Below the pieces are notes generated by a model that worked only from the letters and a program-made list of their open reading frames with translations, ran no database searches and had not been told where the DNA came from. From assembly GCA_020059765.1 (NCBI GenBank), contig JAGVBM010000288.1, positions 1 to 17,775 on the forward strand: a stretch of 17,775 nucleotides of DNA, written 5' to 3'. This document shows positions 1 through 6,504 of the stretch, in pieces. The position numbers were made by a program, and so were the translations under genes. The stretch is from Bacillota bacterium. Its GTDB lineage: Bacteria > Bacillota > Bacilli > Tumebacillales > Effusibacillaceae. Each line of letters starts with the position of its first letter. Within the stretch, counting starts at the first letter, position 1.

Positions 1-28
1 AGAATAATCTGGCAATGCACAAGCAAGA

Positions 29-49
29 CGGGCAGGGATCCCCTGCCCG
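29..49 (-). terminator. Probable Rho-independent terminator after recG
   Basis: A perfect inverted repeat, GGGCAGGG (30-37) and CCCTGCCC (41-48), is extended by a C-G pair at 29/49, giving a 9-bp GC-rich stem with a 3-nt loop. Read on the minus strand, the stem is followed by TCTTGCTTG, a weak U-rich tail. It lies about 37 bp past the recG stop codon. The stem is strong and the tail imperfect, so termination is likely but may be partial. Confidence 0.7.
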
Positions 50-85
50 CCTCTATTTCACTCGGGGTCAACTTGTTTTCGATCA

Positions 86-2140
86 TCAATCTTGCAGCGG
101 CGACTGCAAAACTTTCTGGTCTTTCAGATATTGCACCAGCGGTCGGCAGTCCGGCATGATCCAGAACTCTTTGGATTCCAACAGGGCTTGCGCTTCTTCC
201 CGCGCCACTTTCATAATATGCGCATCCGCCACCAGATCACCCAACCGAAACTCCGGCATGCCGCTCTGGCGGATACCGAAAAATTCACCCGGTCCCCGCA
301 GTTCCAAATCTTTTTCCGCCAACACGAAGCCATTCTGCGTCGAGGTCATCGCCTGCATCCGTTCCACTCCCGCATCCGTCAAGGGGTCTGCAATCAGAAT
401 ACAGGTCGAGGCATACTCGCCGCGGCCCACCCGCCCGCGAAGCTGGTGCAGTTGGGCAAGCCCGAACCGGTCCGCGTTATAAATCACCATCACTGTTGCG
501 TTGGGAACATTGACCCCCACCTCAATGACCGTAGTGGAAATCAGCAGTTGCATCTCGTTTGCCTTAAATTGCCGCATAACCTCTTCTTTTTCCCGGGCAG
601 TCAACCTTCCGTGCATCAGTCCCGTTTTGAACCCTGCCATCGGTTCAAGCAGCCGTTTGTAAAGATCGACCGCGTTTTCCACACCTTCGATTTTTTCCGA
701 TTCTTCGATCAAAGGTGCGACCACATACGCTTGGCGGCCTTTCGCCAGTTCCCGCCGGACAAATTTCAATACCTTGTCCTCTTCCGAAGCGCGCACCCAA
801 TGCGTTTGGATCGGCTTGCGCCCTTCCGGCATCTGGTCAAGCACCGATACGTCCAAATCCCCAAACAGGGACATGGCAAGAGTTCGCGGGATCGGTGTCG
901 CCGACATGAACAGCACATCGGGATGGTGCCCTTTTTGCCGAAAAATCGACCGCTGCTCCACCCCGAATCGATGCTGCTCGTCCGTCACCACCAGACTAAG
1001 GTTGGCAAACTCCACGCCTTCTTCAAGCAGCGCGTGAGTACCGATGACCATGTCCAGTTGTCCGTTGGCCAATTGATCCAATGTCTCTTTCCGCGCCTTT
1101 TCTTTCAGACTGCCGGTCAACAGGCCGATTCGCAGCCCCAACCGTCCCAATAACCGGTTGGACGATTCGTAGTGCTGCTCTGCGAGGATTTCCGTCGGCA
1201 CCAGCATCGCTGACTGATAGCCGGACAAATAGGCGGCGTACATGGCACAAAACGCCACGATGGTTTTGCCGGATCCCACATCCCCCTGCAGCAGGCGGTT
1301 CATCGGCTGGGGAGACCGCATTTCCAGCAGAATCTCGCGAATCACCTGTTTCTGCCCATCGGTCAGGACAAAGGGCAGCACTTGCAAAAATTCGGTCCAC
1401 TGTTCTTTCGTAAACGAGTGGGCAATGCCCGGCTGGTCATGCTTGTGCATAAACCGAAAGGCCTGCAGCTTCAGTTGAAACAAGAAAAATTCTTCAAACA
1501 CCAATCTTCTTCTGGCCTGCCTCAGGGATTCCCGGTCGTTCGGCAAATGGATCTGCAGCAAAGAATCTACTTTCGACAAAAGTTTGTATTGGTTCCGCAA
1601 GCTGACGGGGAGGATTTCAGGAATTTCACGTTCGTATTGTTTGAGAGCTTTGGATAGGATGGAACGCAACACTTTCGGGGTTAATTGACCTCGCACCTCA
1701 TAGATCGGCACCAGCCGATGGCTGTGAACCGATTGCGCGTCATGGGCAAACTCATAGTGCTCCACCACCATGCTGCGGCGTCTGGCATCATACTTTCCGG
1801 TCAAAGTGATCTCCGTACCGGGACGCAGTTTGTCACGCAGAAAAAGTTGGTTGAACCAAACCGCCGCCATGGGGAGTCCGTCCGTTGTCTTGACCTGCGC
1901 GGTCATGATCGCTCGTCGCCCTTTGTATCTGACAGCCGGGGGCGCCTGAACGACCGCCCGCACCGTGACCCTGCTCAGATGCTGCAACTGCCGTCCCGAC
2001 TGAACCGTCCGGTCATCGTACCGAAAAGGGAAATAATACAGCAAATCTTCCACCGTATAAATGCCCAAACGGGCAAGGTCCTTCTCTTTGGAAGGACCGA
2101 CCCCGGCAATATAATTGACTGGAGAATGTAACGATGTCAT
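86..2140 (-). CDS. recG: ATP-dependent DNA helicase RecG
   Basis: RecG is a superfamily 2 helicase that remodels stalled replication forks and Holliday junctions in the cytoplasm. The 684-residue product has the family's usual length. An N-terminal wedge/OB region (about residues 1-160) precedes the helicase core. Visible motifs are Walker A GDVGSGKT (about 286-293), the DEQH box (about 387-390), SATPIPRT (about 413-420), the STTVIEVGVNVP segment, the LRGRVGRG motif VI and the C-terminal LRGPGEFFGIRQSG stretch typical of RecG. I chose ATG at 2140 because AGGTG lies 9 nt upstream. A GTG at 2152 directly abuts the fakA stop codon but has no ribosome binding site; it would add four residues. recG is last in the asp23-fakA-recG operon and is followed by a terminator. 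B. subtilis has the serine dehydratase genes between fakA and recG; here they are absent. Confidence 0.97.
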   Translation of the reverse strand: MTSLHSPVNYIAGVGPSKEKDLARLGIYTVEDLLYYFPFRYDDRTVQSGRQLQHLSRVTVRAVVQAPPAVRYKGRRAIMTAQVKTTDGLPMAAVWFNQLFLRDKLRPGTEITLTGKYDARRRSMVVEHYEFAHDAQSVHSHRLVPIYEVRGQLTPKVLRSILSKALKQYEREIPEILPVSLRNQYKLLSKVDSLLQIHLPNDRESLRQARRRLVFEEFFLFQLKLQAFRFMHKHDQPGIAHSFTKEQWTEFLQVLPFVLTDGQKQVIREILLEMRSPQPMNRLLQGDVGSGKTIVAFCAMYAAYLSGYQSAMLVPTEILAEQHYESSNRLLGRLGLRIGLLTGSLKEKARKETLDQLANGQLDMVIGTHALLEEGVEFANLSLVVTDEQHRFGVEQRSIFRQKGHHPDVLFMSATPIPRTLAMSLFGDLDVSVLDQMPEGRKPIQTHWVRASEEDKVLKFVRRELAKGRQAYVVAPLIEESEKIEGVENAVDLYKRLLEPMAGFKTGLMHGRLTAREKEEVMRQFKANEMQLLISTTVIEVGVNVPNATVMVIYNADRFGLAQLHQLRGRVGRGEYASTCILIADPLTDAGVERMQAMTSTQNGFVLAEKDLELRGPGEFFGIRQSGMPEFRLGDLVADAHIMKVAREEAQALLESKEFWIMPDCRPLVQYLKDQKVLQSPLQD

Positions 2141-2152
2141 CGTCTCAAACAC

Positions 2153-3802
2153 CTATTCAACAGAAAAAATATAGGGATATAAAGGCTGCCCGCCGTAATG
2201 CAGTTCAAACTCGCACTGGGGATATTGCTCTTCCAGCTTCGAGACAAACGTTTCCGCCGTTTCTTCCGACATGTCATCGCCATAGAATACGGTCACAATT
2301 TCCGAATTTTCATCGATCATCTTCGCGAGCAGGGAAAGGCTTGACATCTCCAAATCCGGACCGATTGCCACAACCCTGCCGTCGGCCAATCCCATATAAT
2401 CGCCCTCTTTGATTTCGAAATCCTGGAAGTTCGAATCTCGGATTGCTTGTGTCACTTGTCCCGTTTTTACACGGTCAGCCATAACGATCATTCGTTCCAT
2501 GTTGGTTTCCGGGCTTGCATCCGGATCAAAGGCCAAAACCGCGGAAACCCCCTGCGGAATCGACTTCGTCGGAATGACAGAAATCCGGTCGCCCAAAACG
2601 GATTTGGCTTGTTCGGCAGCCATGATGATATTGGAGTTGTTCGGCAGAATATACACATGTTCCGCGTTGACACTTTTCACCGCTTTCATAAGGTCTTCCG
2701 TGCTGGGGTTCATGGTTTGTCCGCCTTCAACCACTTGGTCGACCCCGAGACTTTTGAAAATCTCCGTCATTCCCACACCGGCGGCAACCGCCACAATGCC
2801 ATAGATCTGACGGGGAACCGCTTCATACTCATTGACAAGATTATGATGCTGTTCCGTCATATTATCAATCTTAATCCGGGTCAACGAACCGAAGTTCAAA
2901 GCCTCTTCCAATACCGTTCCCGGATGCAGGGCATGAATGTGCACTTTCACCAAGTCGTTCGCGGCGACAACCAACGTGGAATCGCCCAGTTCCAGCAAAG
3001 CTTGCCGGATTTTTTCCTCGATGGCTTGTTCGGAATCTGCCGCTTCCGGAAGCCGAATGATAAATTCGGTACAGTAACCGTACTCGCCTTCATGCTCAAT
3101 GAAAGCTCCCGCCGGCGCAGGCATGCCGTGGGGAATCGGACCGGTTACCGTTTGTTCGTCAACCGGGTCGCCCGATTCCAATCCTTTCCCCTGCAAGGCA
3201 GCCATGAAACCTTGATAAATATAGACAAGTCCTTGTCCGCCGGAATCGACCACATTCGCCTGTTTTAATACAGGCAACAGATCCGGCGTCCGCTGCAGGG
3301 ATCGTTCCGCTTCTTCCAACACCGCCAGCATCACCGAATCGATGGTGGCATTGGCGTTGCGCGCCGCTTGCACGGCTGCTCTGGCCGAATCTTTCGCCAC
3401 GGTCAGAATCGTTCCTTCAACCGGCTTGACTACCGCATTGTAAGCGGTTGTTACAGCGGACTGAAACGCTTCTGCAAAAAGCTTTGCGTCGAGTGTTTCT
3501 TTCTTTGCAACCGCTTTCGAAAATCCTCGAAACAGCTGGGACAAAATGACGCCCGAATTCCCCCGTGCCCCCATCAACAGACCGGTTGCCAACGCTTCTG
3601 CCGCCTTATGCAACTGATGGGCAACACGGCGCATCTCGTTGACTCCCGAAGTCAAAGAAAGACTCATATTCGTGCCTGTGTCACCGTCCGGGACCGGAAA
3701 TACATTTAAAGCGTTTACCTTTTGCTTGTTTGTCTCGAGATTTTGATGTCCGGTAAACACCATCTGTACAAACAGTGCCCCATCCAAATGCGTGTGATTC
3801 AT
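2153..3802 (-). CDS. fakA: Fatty acid kinase ATP-binding subunit FakA (YloV/DAK family)
   Basis: FakA phosphorylates fatty acids held by a FakB carrier to give acyl phosphate for phospholipid synthesis. The 549-residue protein has an N-terminal DhaL-type kinase domain (about 1-205) with the metal/ATP-binding motif DGDTGTN (about 39-45) and the GARGNSG loop (about 78-84). The middle domain carries GYCTEF (Cys about 244) and VHIHALHPG (His about 288 and 290), matching the zinc-binding Cys-His-His of the family. A C-terminal domain of about 220 residues follows. The start is ATG 3802, because a near-perfect AAGGAGG (3808-3814) lies 5 nt upstream; a longer reading from 3826 has no support. That ribosome binding site overlaps the asp23 stop codon, suggesting translational coupling. 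No fakB gene is present in the window. Older annotations call this family 'DAK2 domain' or 'dihydroxyacetone kinase-like', which would be misleading as a function. Confidence 0.95.
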   Translation of the reverse strand: MNHTHLDGALFVQMVFTGHQNLETNKQKVNALNVFPVPDGDTGTNMSLSLTSGVNEMRRVAHQLHKAAEALATGLLMGARGNSGVILSQLFRGFSKAVAKKETLDAKLFAEAFQSAVTTAYNAVVKPVEGTILTVAKDSARAAVQAARNANATIDSVMLAVLEEAERSLQRTPDLLPVLKQANVVDSGGQGLVYIYQGFMAALQGKGLESGDPVDEQTVTGPIPHGMPAPAGAFIEHEGEYGYCTEFIIRLPEAADSEQAIEEKIRQALLELGDSTLVVAANDLVKVHIHALHPGTVLEEALNFGSLTRIKIDNMTEQHHNLVNEYEAVPRQIYGIVAVAAGVGMTEIFKSLGVDQVVEGGQTMNPSTEDLMKAVKSVNAEHVYILPNNSNIIMAAEQAKSVLGDRISVIPTKSIPQGVSAVLAFDPDASPETNMERMIVMADRVKTGQVTQAIRDSNFQDFEIKEGDYMGLADGRVVAIGPDLEMSSLSLLAKMIDENSEIVTVFYGDDMSEETAETFVSKLEEQYPQCEFELHYGGQPLYPYIFSVE

Positions 3803-3812
3803 AATGTCCTCC

Positions 3813-4178
3813 TTACCTTTCGCCACTCACCCGGACACCCTGAACGATGACATTGACTCTGTCAACTGTGATTCCTAGGGTATTTTCCAGCGTATACTTC
3901 ACTTTATCCATGACGTTGTGCGCTACTTCCGATATCTTCGTTCCGTAGCTGACAATAATGTGCAATTCCACATGAACCTGATCGTCGCTGATGAACACTT
4001 CAACGCCACGACCGGGGTTCTCCCGTCCCAAAAGTTCACTGATGCTGTCTTTCACTTTCTTTTGGGAGGCCATACCCACCAGTCCGTATGAGTCTAAAGC
4101 CGCAAAACCGGCAACTGTGGCGATGACGTCTTCCGCAATGGCAATTTTGCCTAACTCGGTTTGCAAAACTTTTGGCAT
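3813..4178 (-). CDS. Asp23/Gls24 family envelope stress response protein (YloU-like)
   Basis: The 121-residue protein belongs to the Asp23/Gls24 family (PF03780) and is the counterpart of B. subtilis YloU by sequence type, length and position. Family members are abundant, membrane-associated proteins linked to envelope homeostasis; the exact biochemical role of YloU is not established. It opens with PKVLQTELGKIAIAEDVIA, has the conserved A-A-L-D-S-Y-G-L-V-G-M segment near residue 30, and alternating beta-type stretches ending in DRVNVIVQGVRV. There is no signal peptide or membrane segment. The start is ATG 4178, with GGAGGTG 8 nt upstream; a 144-codon reading from 4247 includes non-family sequence and no ribosome binding site. 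It is the first gene of the asp23-fakA-recG operon, with 10 bp to fakA. The pairing with fakA is widely conserved and suggests a link to the membrane. Confidence 0.93.
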   Translation of the reverse strand: MPKVLQTELGKIAIAEDVIATVAGFAALDSYGLVGMASQKKVKDSISELLGRENPGRGVEVFISDDQVHVELHIIVSYGTKISEVAHNVMDKVKYTLENTLGITVDRVNVIVQGVRVSGER

Positions 4179-4195
4179 GTCATAAGCACCTCCAA

Positions 4196-4212
4196 AGTGC
4201 CGCCGCGGCACT
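4196..4212 (-). promoter_or_regulatory. GC-rich hairpin just upstream of the asp23 ribosome binding site
   Basis: AGTGCC (4196-4201) and GGCACT (4207-4212) form a 6-bp stem with a 5-nt loop in the leader of the asp23 transcript. It ends only a few bases before GGAGGTG. It could tune translation or transcript stability; no known riboswitch class is recognised. Confidence 0.3.
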
Positions 4213-4287
4213 ATTCTGTCTGCAATCCGAAGCATCGTCCGGATCAATCTGAAAATTGGACAGTTTGCCCAATATCACCATCATTCT

Positions 4288-4316
4288 ACTATAAATCTCT
4301 GCAATGGAAAAGTCAT
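4288..4316 (-). promoter_or_regulatory. Candidate SigA-type promoter for asp23-fakA-recG
   Basis: On the minus strand the -35 hexamer ATGACT (4316-4311, 4 of 6 matches to TTGACA) and the -10 hexamer TATAGT (4293-4288, 5 of 6 matches to TATAAT) are separated by exactly 17 bp. Transcription would start near 4281, giving a leader of about 100 nt before asp23. The region is the divergent gap between rpmB and asp23, where a promoter is expected. Confidence 0.55.
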
Positions 4317-4344
4317 CTTGCACGTGTCGCCGGCAGTATGTTAC

Positions 4345-4350
4345 TATAAT
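4345..4350 (+). promoter_or_regulatory. rpmB: Candidate -10 element for rpmB
   Basis: A perfect TATAAT lies 75 bp upstream of the rpmB start on the plus strand. No good -35 hexamer sits at 16-18 bp; the nearest TTG-type hexamer, TTGCAC at 4318-4323, is 21 bp away. There is also no extended TGn motif. It is the best candidate in the gap, but weakly supported. Confidence 0.3.
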
Positions 4351-4425
4351 CAAGTCGGTTTTGATCAAGTCCGCCTTTATTATCGACCATCGGATACGGC
4401 ATTATGAAGGCAAGGAGGTGCAAGT

Positions 4426-4617
4426 ATGGCTAAACGTTGCGAAGTGTGCGGCAAAGACCCGAAGACGGGGAACACCGTTTCTCATTCTCATATTTCGACC
4501 AAACGCCGTTGGTTGCCGAACATTCAACGTGTTCGTGCAGTTGTGGACGGCTCAGTGAAACGAGTCAATGTATGCACTCGTTGCCTGAAAGCAGGTAAAG
4601 TAAAACGCGCGATCTAA
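4426..4617 (+). CDS. rpmB: 50S ribosomal protein L28, zinc-binding (four-cysteine) form
   Basis: L28 is a small basic protein of the large ribosomal subunit. The 63-residue product has the usual length. It carries two CxxC pairs, Cys5/Cys8 (CEVC) and Cys50/Cys53 (CTRC), so it is the zinc-ribbon 'C+' form; as I recall it, the B. subtilis protein at this position lacks these cysteines. The conserved HISTKRRWLPN segment lies in the middle. The start has an ideal AAGGAGGTG (4412-4420) 5 nt upstream. It is the only plus-strand gene in the window, diverging from asp23 and converging on spoVM, the same orientation as in B. subtilis. Its stop codon lies in the loop of its own terminator. Confidence 0.97.
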   Translation: MAKRCEVCGKDPKTGNTVSHSHISTKRRWLPNIQRVRAVVDGSVKRVNVCTRCLKAGKVKRAI

Positions 4618-4633
4618 TTATCGCGCGTTTTTT
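4602..4633 (+). terminator. Strong Rho-independent terminator of rpmB, probably bidirectional
   Basis: A perfect 12-bp stem, AAAACGCGCGAT (4602-4613) with ATCGCGCGTTTT (4620-4631), has a 6-nt loop and a T6 run at 4628-4633. The rpmB stop codon (4615-4617) lies in the loop. On the minus strand the same stem is followed by TTTTACTTT and begins 16 nt past the spoVM stop, so it can serve both converging genes. Confidence 0.92.
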
Positions 4634-4646
4634 GTCTTTCCTCCTC

Positions 4647-4730
4647 CTACTCTTTTTTCTGGAAAACATTCAACATCGCTTTCACAAGACCACCGAGAAT
4701 CTTCGGCAATTTGATGGTATAAAAACGCAA
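4647..4730 (-). CDS. spoVM: Stage V sporulation protein M (small membrane-curvature-sensing peptide)
   Basis: This 27-codon gene encodes a peptide beginning (M)RFYTIKLPK and ending FQKKE, closely resembling B. subtilis SpoVM (26 residues). SpoVM is an amphipathic helical peptide made in the mother cell; it inserts in the outer forespore membrane, recognises its positive curvature, anchors SpoIVA and so supports cortex and coat assembly. The residues IKLPK are retained, including Pro9, which is essential in B. subtilis, as is the ILGGLVKAM helix core. The start is TTG at 4730. AGGAGG (4743-4738) lies 7 nt upstream, and in the same frame an ATG nearby is immediately followed by TGA, so no longer start exists. 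Its place between rpe and rpmB is the expected one. Its size and TTG start make it easy to miss. A mother-cell (SigE-type) promoter is expected, but I could not identify one with confidence. Confidence 0.95.
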   Translation of the reverse strand: MRFYTIKLPKILGGLVKAMLNVFQKKE

Positions 4731-4748
4731 TGTGACCCCTCCTCACAT
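4730..4748 (-). promoter_or_regulatory. spoVM ribosome binding site presented in a hairpin loop
   Basis: In the spoVM transcript a perfect 6-bp inverted repeat (ATGTGA / TCACAT) encloses a 7-nt loop, GGAGGGG, which is the Shine-Dalgarno core. The right arm runs into the first base of the TTG start codon. The hairpin could expose or regulate the ribosome binding site; this is inferred from base pairing only. Confidence 0.4.
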
Positions 4749-4773
4749 GAAATCAGTCCGAACCCCACTCGTA

Positions 4774-4815
4774 AACCCCCGGGCGGGTTGAAAGGATCAT
4801 CCGCCGTCCAGGCGG
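4774..4815 (-). other. Two GC-rich hairpins in the gap upstream of spoVM
   Basis: The gap between rpe and spoVM (4731-4942) holds AACCC/GGGTT (4774-4778 with 4785-4789) and CCGCC/GGCGG (4801-4805 with 4811-4815), in a stretch more GC-rich than the flanks. No open frame resembling thiN, which occupies this place in B. subtilis, is present. No known RNA family was recognised. The AT-rich stretch at 4831-4840 (ATATATATAG on the minus strand) may belong to a promoter, but no -35/-10 pair is convincing. Confidence 0.35.
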
Positions 4816-4860
4816 CCTAACTGTCGCTACTATATATATTCCTGTTCCCAGAAAATGTGC

Positions 4861-4903
4861 CTAAGAGAAAGGGTCATATCCTCTTCAACAGAAAATATGA
4901 CCC
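4861..4903 (-). terminator. Probable Rho-independent terminator of the gmk-to-rpe unit
   Basis: A perfect 9-bp inverted repeat, GGGTCATAT (4871-4879) and ATATGACCC (4895-4903), has a 15-nt loop. On the minus strand it is followed by TTTCTCTTAG (4870-4861). It begins about 40 bp past the rpe stop codon. The loop is long, but the stem and T-rich tail fit a terminator separating rpe from spoVM. Confidence 0.7.
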
Positions 4904-4942
4904 GTGCTAACAAAATATAACCAATTATCGAGCACTTTGCCG

Positions 4943-5590
4943 CTATCCGCGTATCAGACGAATTGCTTCCGACCGGTCGTCAGCGCCGTACACAGCGGAA
5001 CCGGCAACCAGCACATTGGCGCCCGCTTCCCGCACAAGCGCAGACGTTTCCGGATTGATCCCGCCGTCCACTTCAATGTCAATCCGCTGCAGTTTTCGTT
5101 GCGCGAGCATGTCGCGCAGGGCGCGAATCTTCGGCAGCGTCAGCTCGATAAACTTTTGACCGCCAAAACCGGGATTGACGGTCATGAGCAGGACCATGTC
5201 CAATTCCGGCAGAATGTGTTCGATCGTCGAAAGCGGGGTATGCGGATTCAACGCGACGGAAGCCTTTACACCCAAAGATTTGATCAGTTGGACCGAACGG
5301 TGCAGATGGGGGCACGCTTCCGTGTGAACAGAAATGATATCCGCTCCCGCCTTGACAAAATCAGGAATGTACCGATCAGGCTGTTCGATCATCAGATGTA
5401 CGTCCAAGGGAAGTCGGGTGTGCGGACGGATCGCCCCGACAAGCAAGGGACCGATGGTGATGTTCGGCACAAAATGCCCGTCCATGACGTCCACATGCAC
5501 ATAATCGGCGCCGCCTTCTTCAATCGCCTTGATCTCGGTTGCCAACTGTGCAAAATCGGCGGACAGGATCGAGGGAGCAATTTTGATCAT
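4943..5590 (-). CDS. rpe: Ribulose-phosphate 3-epimerase
   Basis: Rpe interconverts D-ribulose 5-phosphate and D-xylulose 5-phosphate in the pentose phosphate pathway. The 215-residue TIM barrel has the usual length and begins IKIAPSILSADF. The metal ligands expected for the family are visible as His32 and Asp34 (VHVDVMDG), His65 (DVHLM) and Asp175 (EVDGG). The phosphate-binding loop VNPGFGGQ is near 138-145, followed by a late GGI and an AGSAVYG motif. The start is ATG 5590, two bases after the rsgA stop, with a purine-rich AAGGAAGG upstream inside the end of rsgA. An upstream reading to 5701 overlaps rsgA and adds non-family sequence. It is the last gene of the long operon and is followed by a terminator. 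The rsgA-rpe pairing is standard in Bacilli. Confidence 0.97.
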   Translation of the reverse strand: MIKIAPSILSADFAQLATEIKAIEEGGADYVHVDVMDGHFVPNITIGPLLVGAIRPHTRLPLDVHLMIEQPDRYIPDFVKAGADIISVHTEACPHLHRSVQLIKSLGVKASVALNPHTPLSTIEHILPELDMVLLMTVNPGFGGQKFIELTLPKIRALRDMLAQRKLQRIDIEVDGGINPETSALVREAGANVLVAGSAVYGADDRSEAIRLIRG

Positions 5591-5592
5591 GG

Positions 5593-6474
5593 TCAATACC
5601 TTCCTTCTTTCGTCTCCCGAACTTCTTTCAGAAATTCCAGGTAATGCTGATACCGCAGTTCGTTCAATTGCCCATCGCTGACCGCTTTGCGAACGGCGCA
5701 ATCCTCTTCCCGGTCATGCTGGCAGCCACGGTAATAGCAGTCTTGGCTCTGCAACGAAATATCCCGAAAGTACGAATCGAGTTCTGCCGGTTGAATGTCG
5801 CCAAAATCAAGCTGGCTGAATCCCGGTGTATCCGCAATGAAAGAGTCGGGTCCAATTTCAATCAGTTCCACATGCCGGGTCGTATGTCGGCCGCGGCCCA
5901 GCTTCTGACTGACTTCTCCCATTTTCAGTTCCAATTCCGGGAACATGGCGTTCAGGAGAGAAGATTTGCCAACCCCGGATTGACCGGCGACCACGGAAAT
6001 TTTCCCGTTCAGGAAAACTCGCAGTTCGTCGAATCCGATACCGTTGTTGGAGGATACGAGGTGAACGGGGTAGCCCATCGTCCGATAGGTATCGCTGACC
6101 GATTCCATATCCATCTCTTGTTCGAGCAAATCCATTTTGCTCAAGACGATAACCGTTTGCAACTCCGCCTTTTCGATCAGCACCAACATCCGGTCCAACA
6201 GACGGAGATTCAGTTCCGGTTCCCGATATGAGAAGACGAGGATCGCCAGATCCACGTTGGCAATCGGCGGCCGGATCAATTCGACTGAACGAGGGAGGAT
6301 TTCTTCAATCACTCCCTCTTGCCCGCCAATCGGGGTAAAACGGATCCGATCTCCGACCAGAGGAGAAATTCCCCGCTTCTTGAACACGCCGCGCGCTTTG
6401 CATTGATAGACCCGTTCTGCAGTACGCACATAGTAAAAACCGGCCAATGCTTTGACAATCATTCCTTCCGGCAT
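5593..6474 (-). CDS. rsgA: Ribosome small subunit-dependent GTPase RsgA
   Basis: RsgA is a circularly permuted GTPase that checks late maturation of the 30S ribosomal subunit. The 293-residue product has an N-terminal OB fold (about 1-70), then motifs in the permuted order: G4 as SKMD (about 112-115), G1 GQSGVGKS (164-171), the GRGRHTTRH switch (193-201) and G3 DTPG (215-218). A C-terminal zinc site follows with Cys246, Cys251, His253 and Cys259. G4 reads SKMD where the classical consensus is NKxD; variation at this first position is known in RsgA. The start is ATG 6474, with GGAGG 6 nt upstream; a longer reading from 6498 has no comparable site. It sits 30 bp after prkC. In B. subtilis RsgA (YloQ/CpgA) is reported as a PrkC substrate, which fits the neighbourhood. 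Confidence 0.97.
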   Translation of the reverse strand: MPEGMIVKALAGFYYVRTAERVYQCKARGVFKKRGISPLVGDRIRFTPIGGQEGVIEEILPRSVELIRPPIANVDLAILVFSYREPELNLRLLDRMLVLIEKAELQTVIVLSKMDLLEQEMDMESVSDTYRTMGYPVHLVSSNNGIGFDELRVFLNGKISVVAGQSGVGKSSLLNAMFPELELKMGEVSQKLGRGRHTTRHVELIEIGPDSFIADTPGFSQLDFGDIQPAELDSYFRDISLQSQDCYYRGCQHDREEDCAVRKAVSDGQLNELRYQHYLEFLKEVRETKEGRY

Positions 6475-6504
6475 ACCAAGCCTCCATGAGTTCCGCATAA
6501 GGGG

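Noticed and set aside
92..1153. A 353-codon open frame on the plus strand
   Set aside because: It lies wholly antisense to recG, has no family-like motifs and no good ribosome binding site. It is a composition shadow of the real gene.
4179..4247. A 23-codon N-terminal extension of asp23
   Set aside because: It contains the asp23 ribosome binding site and leader hairpin, and relatives begin near PKVLQTELG.
4632..4820. A 62-codon plus-strand open frame downstream of rpmB
   Set aside because: It begins inside the rpmB terminator tail and is antisense to spoVM, with no family resemblance.
4757..4860. A possible tRNA, T-box or SigE promoter upstream of spoVM
   Set aside because: A GGTTCGGACT stretch on the minus strand recalls a T-loop, but no cloverleaf forms. 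No CATACAAT-like -10 stands at the right distance from a -35 element.
5591..5701. A 37-codon N-terminal extension of rpe
   Set aside because: It overlaps rsgA in another frame, and known Rpe proteins begin at the IKIAPSILSADF segment; the ATG at 5590 fits.
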